Origin: Candidatus Thiosymbion ectosymbiont of Robbea hypermnestra
GTDB taxonomy: Bacteria; Pseudomonadota; Gammaproteobacteria; Chromatiales; Chromatiaceae
Assembly (NCBI GenBank): GCA_020443945.1
Contig: JAIZWN010000701.1
Coordinates: 1-5,947 of the forward strand
Direction of reading: 5' to 3'
Length of the DNA stretch: 5,947 nucleotides
In this document: one piece after another, positions 1 through 4,138 of the stretch
Layout of the letters: each line of letters starts with the position of its first letter
Position numbering within the stretch: the stretch's first letter is position 1
Notes under the pieces: model-generated
The model's database searches: none
The model's input: only the letters and a program-made list of their open reading frames with translations
What the model was told of the DNA's origin: nothing
Program-made: the position numbers and the translations under genes

Positions 1-50
1 GAGTCCTCTGCATTGTGGTTGCGCCCTTCGCAGCTCTTAACTTAGCAACC

Positions 51-75
51 TGTCCAATTTTTGGGGTCCACTTCA
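51..75. mobile_element. Terminal inverted repeat of an IS3-family-like insertion sequence
   Basis: The segment begins TGTCCAATTTTTGGGG and ends GTCCACTTCA. It resembles the right-hand inverted repeat typical of IS3-family elements, whose ends read inward as TG...GTGGACCCCAAAAA.TTGGACA. In this orientation the body of the element would lie to the left, mostly outside the window. No transposase reading frame can be recognised in bases 1-50, so this may be only a remnant. The call rests on resemblance to the family's terminal sequence. Confidence 0.45.
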
Positions 76-180
76 ATGGATGCAATGCCTAACAACGCCA
101 TCAAAAATTAAAAGGATACCCACTTTGTTTGATAGCCTCCCCGTCTCACCCTAAACTTCTTCGCCGACACCGAATCCACA

Positions 181-213
181 GAGCAGGAAATCGACCATGA
201 CCGCTTCCTGCTC
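181..213. repeat. 9-bp inverted repeat (hairpin)
   Basis: GAGCAGGAA (181-189) is perfectly complementary to TTCCTGCTC (205-213), separated by 15 nt. No T-tract follows it, so it is not an obvious terminator. Its function is unknown. Confidence 0.5.
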
Positions 214-277
214 CGCTCTTGTCTCTCTTGAGGATACCCCTTGGTATCATTGCGTATTGCCGCTGTGGGATACCTCA

Positions 278-450
278 GGGTCAGGTCTTGATCCGTGACT
301 CTTGATCGAGATCGCGATACCGCAATTATCGAAGCCTTTGCCGGCGGAGGCTACAATATGCGGGAAATCGGCGATCCTGTGGGAGTGCACTACGCAAGGA
401 TCAGTAGAATGATCAGTGTGATGGAGAAGGCACGGGTCAAGACCTGACCC
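278..450 (+). mobile_element. REP-bounded mini-element carrying a RAYT 3' relic
   Basis: The 20-nt ends (278-297 and 431-450) are inverted copies of each other with one mismatch; their core is GGTCAGGTCTTGA. Between them lies only the 3' end of a transposase frame (see 292-447), and its stop codon sits inside the right-hand repeat. This is what is expected of an internally deleted element mobilised by a REP-associated tyrosine transposase (RAYT), or of a decayed copy. The same repeat recurs at 902-968 and 1180-1207. Confidence 0.6.
292..447 (+). pseudogene. C-terminal fragment of a REP-associated transposase (RAYT-like)
   Basis: The open frame from 292 to the TGA at 445-447 encodes about 50 residues. 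It contains AIIEAFAGGGYNMREIGD followed by GVHYARISRMI, which is the helix-turn-helix tail found at the C-terminus of many RAYT/Y1 transposases (usual pattern: Y.M.EIG..FGLHYS.VSR). The N-terminal catalytic Y1 domain, with its HUH motif and tyrosine, is absent, so the fragment cannot transpose by itself. A GTG at 295 could start a 50-residue peptide, but no good ribosome binding site precedes it. The last codons (VKT, stop) are written by the terminal REP arm, which is common for genes ending in this repeat. The family call comes from motif recognition and is fairly secure; whether any of it is expressed is unknown. Confidence 0.6.
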
Positions 451-661
451 TATTTCCTTGTTGCTTGACTTAGACTACCTAAGCCGGGAAGTAATGCGGT
501 TTTTTTGTGCCCGAAATCCGGCCTTATGGCCGGGAGGCTTGGGAAATACAATACCCGCAAGGGAAATACCCAAGGCAGTACCTGTTGCTGTTTCTAGCCT
601 CCTGGCCACCCATTATTTATATGGTGGGTTTTCAACCTAGAAATTGAAAGCAGGAGAAACC
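451..661 (+). other. symE leader region
   Basis: This non-coding stretch lies between the RAYT relic and symE. It holds a strong hairpin, CCGGCC (518-523) with GGCCGG (528-533) and a TTAT loop. It also holds a direct repeat GGGAAATAC (541-549 and 561-569) and a bulged hairpin, CCACC (606-610) with GGTGG (623-627), just before the symE start. In E. coli, symE is repressed by the antisense RNA SymR and by LexA. I find no CTGT-N8-ACAG LexA box, and the sequence alone cannot show an antisense RNA. Confidence 0.35.
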
Positions 662-862
662 ATGGAAATACGCCACCTGAAAGTCCGTAAAGGATTCCGG
701 GATTATTACCTGAAAGACCAGTCCTATTCAGGCTATCCCACAACCCCCATTATTTTGCTGAAAGGCACTTGGCTTGAAAAAGCGGGTTTTGCGATTGATG
801 CGCTGCTATCGGTGTATGTGCAACAAAATTGCTTGATACTGACGCCACAAGACCCAGCGTAA
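662..862 (+). CDS. symE: SymE-family toxin (type I addiction module-like)
   Basis: This gene encodes a 66-residue protein. Its centre, YPTTPIILLKGTWLEKAGF (about residues 25-43), followed by VYVQQNCLILTP, matches the SymE toxin core (P.I.L.G.WLE.AGF...V.V.V..GCL.L.P). That core has an AbrB-like beta fold. E. coli SymE is an SOS-induced protein that condenses the nucleoid or affects RNA; family members are small toxins or DNA-binding proteins. I chose the ATG at 662 because AGGAG (652-656) sits five bases upstream. An in-frame TTG at 644 would add six residues but would place the ribosome site inside the gene. The gene lies alone between REP copies, with its own terminator. Its base composition is more AT-rich than that of the porin or larA, suggesting horizontal arrival. 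Family membership is fairly secure; toxicity is not shown. Confidence 0.72.
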   Translation: MEIRHLKVRKGFRDYYLKDQSYSGYPTTPIILLKGTWLEKAGFAIDALLSVYVQQNCLILTPQDPA

Positions 863-867
863 AAACC

Positions 868-897
868 AAAAGCCCCAGCGATTGACTGGGGTTTTTT
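868..897 (+). terminator. Rho-independent terminator after symE
   Basis: The stem CCCCAG (873-878) pairs with CTGGGG (886-891) around a 7-nt loop and is followed at once by six T residues (892-897). An A-rich run at 868-871 lets the stem extend and may make it work in both directions. It starts a few bases after the symE stop codon. Confidence 0.8.
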
Positions 898-901
898 ATG
901 T

Positions 902-968
902 GGGGAAAGGGGTTAGGTCTTGATCTGCGCCTTTAAGGGTCACGGATCAAGACCTGACCCCTTTCCCC
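902..968. repeat. REP palindrome (RAYT-type), complete copy
   Basis: Two 26-nt arms (902-927 and 943-968) are inverted copies, differing only at two G-T wobble positions, around a 15-nt centre. The arm core GGTCTTGATC is the same repeat that bounds 278-450 and recurs at 1180-1207. The transcript would fold into a very long hairpin. It sits five bases after the symE terminator, a typical extragenic location for REP elements. Confidence 0.75.
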
Positions 969-979
969 CAGATACCAGG

Positions 980-1008
980 TTGAAATCGTTAATGCGAACG
1001 ATTATCAT
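980..1008 (+). promoter_or_regulatory. Candidate sigma-70 promoter with overlapping Fur box
   Basis: A -35-like TTGAAA (980-985) and a -10-like TATCAT (1003-1008) are separated by 17 bp. Across the spacer and -10 lies TGCGAACGATTATCA (993-1007), whose complement TGATAATCGTTCGCA matches the 7-1-7 Fur consensus TGATAAT-N-ATTATCA at 11 of 14 specified positions. Fur bound here would block RNA polymerase. It is the only site of this kind I see in the window. The next intact gene downstream is the porin, about 390 bp away beyond two repeat insertions. It may be the old promoter of the iron operon. Confidence 0.5.
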
Positions 1009-1098
1009 TGCTTTCATGGTCTCGCCGGACATCGAGTCGGATTCGAGGAAGGTGCCACAACCGGTAGTGTTGTAGTTTTGTGATCTGTGATGCTTGAA

Positions 1099-1168
1099 TC
1101 CGCAGATTACGCAGATTCTCGCCGATGGAAAAACGCAGTAATCCGTGAAAATCGGCGTAATCTGCGGA
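1099..1168. repeat. Second palindromic repeat family (CCGCAGATTACGC type)
   Basis: TCCGCAGATTACGC (1099-1112) is the exact inverse complement of 1155-1168. Partial complementarity continues inward (GATTCTCGCCGAT against the inverse of ATCCGTGAAAATC). Related 'CGCAGATTACGCAGATT' palindromes are scattered widely between genes in many bacterial genomes. This copy is unrelated in sequence to the REP repeat on either side of it. Confidence 0.65.
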
Positions 1169-1179
1169 CAAGAAAAAAT

Positions 1180-1207
1180 GGGGTCAGGTCTTGATCTGTG
1201 CCTTTAA
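1180..1207 (+). repeat. Single REP arm (truncated copy)
   Basis: These 28 nt match 909-936 at 26 of 28 positions in direct orientation, including the inner GCCTTTAA segment. The partner arm is missing: the sequence runs straight into a coding-like fragment. Together with 909-936 it forms a direct repeat around the Fur-box region. Confidence 0.65.
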
Positions 1208-1332
1208 CGGAACATCTGAAGTGGTTGGCGGACCACCCCGACGCGGAGGCCCTTCCCATGTTGCGCGAAACCTGTCGGTGTCTGGCGATGCAGTGGCAAT
1301 CGCGTTTGGGGATTGTGGTGACTTTGCATTAA
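1195..1332 (+). pseudogene. 3' remnant of an unidentified gene
   Basis: A frame opens after the TGA at 1192-1194 and runs to a TAA at 1330-1332, reading ...TEHLKWLADHPDAEALPM, then LRETCRCLAMQWQSRLG and a short hydrophobic tail. Its third codon positions are strongly G/C, as in the real genes nearby, and it has no convincing start codon or ribosome site. Its first codons come from the REP arm. I read it as the tail of a gene whose front was removed by REP insertion or deletion. I do not recognise the family. A chance open frame remains possible. Confidence 0.35.
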
Positions 1333-1395
1333 ACCACTACCCCCGTGAGACAACGTCGCTCGAACCTGCACTGAGAGTGAGAGGAAGACTGAGAT

Positions 1396-2529
1396 ATGAA
1401 ACCGAACGATTTCCGCCTTTTGGCGGCGCTCGTCCTGATCGCCGCCCTGCCGGCACAAGCGGTGGACCTGAGCGAACGGACATCGGTCGGCGGTATGCTG
1501 GCGGCCGCCGGGCAGTGTCAAAGCGTTTCCGCCCGCCTGCTCGACGAGGCAACCTGGAAGACGTTCGACGACGAATGCCGCGGCGGTATGCCCATCCAGT
1601 TCGAGATCAGCCACCGCCCTAACGATGCCAATAAGTTCTTCGTTAAGCTCGGGTTTGCGACCTCGACAGGTCTCGGCAGCAAGTCGCCCTGGAAGCTCAC
1701 GCCTTGGGCGGCGGATCTGGAGGATGACGTAGAAAACATCAACGGGCGCAATCGCGACTACCTCCTTACCGCCTGGTACAAATACACCCACGCCTTTTCG
1801 GATCGGAGCACCTTGGGCGCGACGATCGGCATTATCGATGCCACCGACTATATCGACGGCAACGAGTACGCCAACGACGAGTTCACTCAGTTCATGAACG
1901 AGGTGTTCGTGAACGCGAACAGCTACAACCTCGGCTCTTACGATGCCGGGGCCGTGCTGGCATGGGAGCATGGGAACTGGACGCTCACCGGCCTGGGGAT
2001 GAACATCGGCAAGAACGATCAGGATAACAACTATAACTTCTGGGGGGTCGAGGTCGGCTACCATCCCGAGACCGCGCTGGGCGCCGGCAACTATCGCCTG
2101 ACCGTGACGGGGACCGCCCCCGAGTTTCCCGATCCGGCCAACGCAAAGAAGGAGCGTCTCCTCAGTTATGGCCTCTCGTTCGATCAGGCGTTCGGCGAAG
2201 TCCTGGGTGGTTTCCTGCGCGTTTCCCTGCAGGAAGAGGACGCCGCCGTGGATTACAAGGCCCTCTATTCAGCTGGTCTCAACTTGGACGGTGGCGGTTG
2301 GAACCGGGACGGGGACAACATCGGTATCGGCTATGCCTACCTCGACGGCGGCAATCAGAGCGTCGAAAGCTCCCAGGTCATCGAGGCTTACTACCGCGCG
2401 GTTCTCAACGAACACCTGGCCCTCACCACCGATGTGCAATACATGAGAGACGACATCACCGAACGGGACGCTCGCCAGAACAATCCGGAGGGCTGGATCG
2501 TCGGCATGCGTCTGACCGCGAAGTTCTGA
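1396..2529 (+). CDS. Outer-membrane beta-barrel porin (OprB/carbohydrate-porin-like)
   Basis: This 377-residue protein is a predicted outer-membrane channel. It begins with a signal peptide (charged start, hydrophobic LLAALVLIAAL, cleavage likely after AQA at residue 22). Alternating amphipathic strands follow, rich in aromatic residues and glycine (YLLTAWYKYTHAF; NYNFWGVEVGY; YGLSFDQAFG), and it ends in phenylalanine, the usual signal for outer-membrane assembly. The segment VIEAYYRAVLNEHLALTTDV close to the end is typical of carbohydrate-selective OprB-type porins. Two cysteines (residues 41 and 61) lie near the mature N-terminus and could form a disulfide in a loop or plug. GAGGAA (1381-1386) lies nine bases before the ATG. 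feoC follows 34 bases after the stop, suggesting joint transcription and a role in iron or metal entry. The substrate is inferred only from context; a sugar porin cannot be excluded. Confidence 0.8.
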   Translation: MKPNDFRLLAALVLIAALPAQAVDLSERTSVGGMLAAAGQCQSVSARLLDEATWKTFDDECRGGMPIQFEISHRPNDANKFFVKLGFATSTGLGSKSPWKLTPWAADLEDDVENINGRNRDYLLTAWYKYTHAFSDRSTLGATIGIIDATDYIDGNEYANDEFTQFMNEVFVNANSYNLGSYDAGAVLAWEHGNWTLTGLGMNIGKNDQDNNYNFWGVEVGYHPETALGAGNYRLTVTGTAPEFPDPANAKKERLLSYGLSFDQAFGEVLGGFLRVSLQEEDAAVDYKALYSAGLNLDGGGWNRDGDNIGIGYAYLDGGNQSVESSQVIEAYYRAVLNEHLALTTDVQYMRDDITERDARQNNPEGWIVGMRLTAKF

Positions 2530-2563
2530 TCGCGTCTTCCCGCCGACACGCCATAGAAGCCCT

Positions 2564-2797
2564 ATGATTCTGTCCCAACTCACCGCCTACCTCGCCGAGC
2601 GGAAACGGGCGACCCCGCGCGACATCTCCCATCGCCTGGGGTCGGACCCACAGGCCCTGCGTATGATGCTCGGGATGCTGGAGCGTAAGGGCCGGGTCCG
2701 CAAACTGCCCGGACCGGGGGGAATCGCCTGCACCGGTGGGTGTGACAAATGCGACCCCTCGGCAATCAAGGTGTACGAATGGTCAGGCGACGCCTAG
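2564..2797 (+). CDS. feoC: FeoC-like [Fe-S]-dependent winged-helix protein
   Basis: This 77-residue protein has a winged-helix N-terminus (MILSQLTAYLAERKRATPRD, then DISHRLG..PQALRMMLGMLERKGRVRKL) and a cysteine loop, CTGGCDKC (C56, C60, C63), before a YEW end. Length, fold and cysteine placement match FeoC, a small cytoplasmic partner of the ferrous-iron transporter FeoB. FeoC binds an oxygen-sensitive iron-sulfur cluster and may protect FeoB from proteolysis or act as a regulator. E. coli FeoC has four cysteines (C-x4-C-x2-C-x5-C). Here the first spacing is one shorter and the fourth cysteine is absent, so cluster binding may differ. The ribosome binding site is weak. The gene follows the porin by 34 bases, but no feoA or feoB is present in the window. 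The family call is good; the function without a local FeoB is uncertain. Confidence 0.78.
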   Translation: MILSQLTAYLAERKRATPRDISHRLGSDPQALRMMLGMLERKGRVRKLPGPGGIACTGGCDKCDPSAIKVYEWSGDA

Positions 2798-2803
2798 TTC
2801 ACT

Positions 2804-2830
2804 GATGCGGTTCGTTTCACTCACCGCATC
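2804..2830. repeat. Palindromic repeat (GATGCGGT type) after feoC
   Basis: GATGCGGT (2804-2811) is perfectly complementary to ACCGCATC (2823-2830) around an 11-nt loop. It starts six bases after the feoC stop and could help end or stabilise the porin-feoC transcript, although no T-tract follows. It looks like a dispersed REP-like element of a third family. Confidence 0.6.
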
Positions 2831-2891
2831 CTACGCGGGTTACCTGCAATCTAAAGGGAAACGAGGTACTAGGGAACGTTGGCATTCGGAA

Positions 2892-2952
2892 GGTCCGCGC
2901 AACGGACCCTACATCGACCCGTTGACTCATTGCAGGGTCCGCTGTGCGGACC
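2892..2952. repeat. Paired REP hairpins (GGTCCG..CGGACC type)
   Basis: There are two hairpins: GGTCCG-cgcaa-CGGACC (2892-2908) and GGTCCGC-tgt-GCGGACC (2936-2952). The 21-nt units (2892-2912 and 2932-2952) are also inverted copies of each other at 18 of 21 positions, so the pair can fold as two hairpins or one long one. This two-headed layout is typical of a REP doublet (BIME/REPIN). Confidence 0.7.
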
Positions 2953-3155
2953 GCTTGGGCAAGGCGCCGCCTCCAACCAAGATGGCTGCGTAGGTGGACC
3001 AAGCCGCAGGGACGCGGCGTGCCCGGGATTGTCGGCTCTTCGGTCTGCGTCTGACCAGGGGCTTTTGTCGGGAAAAGGTAAAGGGTATATCCTTGGAAGA
3101 CCTTATCTCAACCGCCACAGCAGATAGGGTGAGTGATGCTGCGAGGGGGTCAGGG
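2953..3155 (+). other. Region upstream of fur
   Basis: No gene is visible. A further GC-rich, weakly palindromic piece (CCGC agggac GCGG near 3003-3016) may be a decayed repeat. The best promoter guess for fur is TTTTGT (3063-3068) with TATATC (3086-3091) at 17-bp spacing, which is weak. I find no Fur box here, so autoregulation is not supported by sequence. A purine-rich GAGGGGG (3143-3149) serves as the fur ribosome site. Confidence 0.3.
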
Positions 3156-3572
3156 GTGCAGAACGAACAACTCAGGAAGGCCGGGCTCAAGGTCACTTTA
3201 CCCCGCGTAAAGGTCCTGGCCCTGCTGGAACGGAGCGATAAACGCCATGTCACCGCCGAGGATGTGTATAGGATGCTGCTGGAGAACGGCGAGGAGATCG
3301 GGTTGGCCACGGTTTATCGTGTGCTGACGCAGTTCGAATCGGCGGGACTGGTTTGCAGAAACAATTTCGAGGGCGGCCAGTCCATATTCGAGCTCGACTG
3401 CGGCAAACACCATGACCACCTGGTCTGCGTCAAGTGCGGGAAGATCGTGGAGTTCATCGACGAGGTCATCGAAAAGCGCCAAACTGCCGTCGCAAAGCGG
3501 CATGGATTCACTATCCAGGATCATTCCCTGGTCATCTATGGGGTCTGCGATAACCCCGGGTGCCGGGAGTAA
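3156..3572 (+). CDS. fur: Ferric uptake regulator Fur
   Basis: This 138-residue protein is a cytoplasmic iron-sensing repressor. Bound to Fe2+, it sits on Fur boxes and shuts iron-uptake genes. The N-terminal winged helix carries the recognition motif ATVYRVL (residues 51-57). The C-terminal half carries the metal signature HHDH (85-88), CVKC (91-94), H123 in DHSL and a second cysteine pair C131/C136. These match the structural-zinc and sensing ligands of gammaproteobacterial Fur; H31 is also kept. The E. coli histidine-rich tail is missing, as in many relatives. I chose the GTG at 3156 because the protein then opens MQNEQLRKAGLKVTLPRVK, the standard Fur start, with GAGGGGG six bases upstream. 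An in-frame GTG at 3129 would add nine residues. It lies just downstream of porin-feoC, and the only Fur-like box in the window is at 993-1007. Confidence 0.93.
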   Translation: MQNEQLRKAGLKVTLPRVKVLALLERSDKRHVTAEDVYRMLLENGEEIGLATVYRVLTQFESAGLVCRNNFEGGQSIFELDCGKHHDHLVCVKCGKIVEFIDEVIEKRQTAVAKRHGFTIQDHSLVIYGVCDNPGCRE

Positions 3573-3579
3573 TCGCGAG

Positions 3580-3597
3580 CCGGCTTTACGGAGCCGG
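3580..3597 (+). terminator. Hairpin after fur (possible weak terminator)
   Basis: CCGGCT (3580-3585) pairs with AGCCGG (3592-3597) around a 6-nt loop, seven bases after the fur stop. No T-run follows, so it may only attenuate or stabilise the transcript, leaving the cupin gene co-transcribed. Confidence 0.35.
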
Positions 3598-3599
3598 AT

Positions 3600-3631
3600 G
3601 GTTGGTCAGTAAGTCGGACCAACCCCTGACC
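3600..3631 (+). promoter_or_regulatory. Alternative hairpins in the cupin leader
   Basis: GGTTGGTC (3600-3607) pairs perfectly with GACCAACC (3617-3624). The overlapping GGTCAG (3604-3609) can instead pair with CTGACC (3626-3631). The two foldings exclude each other and end 13 nt before the cupin ATG. The function is unknown; this could simply be a decayed repeat. Confidence 0.35.
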
Positions 3632-3644
3632 GAGATAAAAGGCA

Positions 3645-3983
3645 ATGGCTGAAGAAGACTGGCAGGTTTTCCAATTCCCCGAACTCTTGGGGGCGATCGA
3701 TCACGGGGTGGTCGATTTTCGCGAGTTTCTGCGGACCCCCTCGATGAGCTGCGCGATCTATCATCTGCCCGCCGGTTCCAGGGATATGCAGACTCCCCAC
3801 GACGAAGATGAGCTCTATTTCGTGGTTGCCGGTCGGGGACGCTTGCGGGTGGGTGACGCAGAGCATCCCGTCGTCAAAGATACCCTGATATACGTCCGGG
3901 CCTCTTGTGATCACGCCTTCTTCGACATCGAGGAGGACCTTACCGTCCTGGCGTTCTTCGGAACGGCGGTCAGGATGCGTTGA
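3645..3983 (+). CDS. Small single-domain cupin protein
   Basis: This 112-residue protein has a single cupin (double-stranded beta-helix) domain. Motif 1 reads PHDEDELYFVVAGRG (residues 51-65): H52 and E56 fit the H....E-x6-G pattern, but the usual second histidine is replaced by E54. Motif 2 is RASCDHAFF, keeping H90 but lacking the proline-glycine turn. Such proteins usually bind a divalent metal (Fe, Mn, Ni, Zn) and act as small dioxygenases, isomerases or sensors. The substrate cannot be read from sequence. The start at 3645 is the only ATG near the frame's beginning, and its ribosome site (AAAAGG) is unusually close. It follows fur by 72 bases on the same strand, so read-through is plausible and an iron-linked role is possible but unproven. 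Confidence 0.8.
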   Translation: MAEEDWQVFQFPELLGAIDHGVVDFREFLRTPSMSCAIYHLPAGSRDMQTPHDEDELYFVVAGRGRLRVGDAEHPVVKDTLIYVRASCDHAFFDIEEDLTVLAFFGTAVRMR

Positions 3984-4074
3984 CACGCAGCCCACACTGC
4001 TTCTGAAGCATTTCTCTGAATTGCGCGTAAAATCAACGTGGAAACCGCGTTTTCACTTCGCTTCATTTGCGGAT

Positions 4075-4120
4075 AAAAAAAACCGGCCGGACATTCCCTG
4101 GGAATGTCGACGACATCCGG
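4075..4120 (-). terminator. Rho-independent terminator for larA
   Basis: Read on the minus strand, GACATTCC (4108-4101) pairs with GGAATGTC (4097-4090). An outer CCGG (4120-4117) can pair with CCGG (4086-4083), directly followed by eight T residues (4082-4075). It lies 18 bases beyond the larA stop. The interior bulge makes it imperfect. On the plus strand the same stem has no T-tract, so the cupin transcript is not clearly terminated here. Confidence 0.55.
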
Positions 4121-4138
4121 ATTGGATGGCATGGCATT

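Larger units (their letters stand above)
1..277. other. Gene-free left flank with mobile-element debris
   Basis: I see no convincing coding region here; all frames are short and broken. The stretch holds an IS3-like terminal repeat (51-75) and a 9-bp inverted repeat (181-189 with 205-213). It also holds a small hairpin, GATACC (233-238) with GGTATC (243-248), inside a looser palindrome between TGAGG (229-233) and CCTCA (273-277). It is less GC-rich than the porin-to-larA core, as expected of a scarred insertion zone. Confidence 0.5.

Noticed and set aside
84..100. GCCTAAC near 87 as an integron attC inverse core site
   Set aside because: No matching GTTRRRY core lies at a suitable distance downstream, and there is no integrase or cassette array.
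458..640. 60-codon open frame before symE starting with TTG
   Set aside because: It has no ribosome site and no recognisable family, it spans strong hairpins and a direct repeat, and its codon pattern is unconvincing. I treat it as chance.
1204..2064. 286-codon open frame on the minus strand across the porin
   Set aside because: It is antisense to a clear signal-peptide beta-barrel gene and shows no domain; a GC-rich shadow frame.
2994..3155. Extension of fur upstream to 2994
   Set aside because: The extra 54 residues have no Fur homology and overlap repeat-like DNA; the GTG at 3156 with a ribosome site gives the normal Fur N-terminus.
3998..4010. TGCTTC-T-GAAGCA palindrome after the cupin as a terminator
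   Set aside because: The one-base loop is too tight and only a short mixed T stretch follows, so I did not call it.
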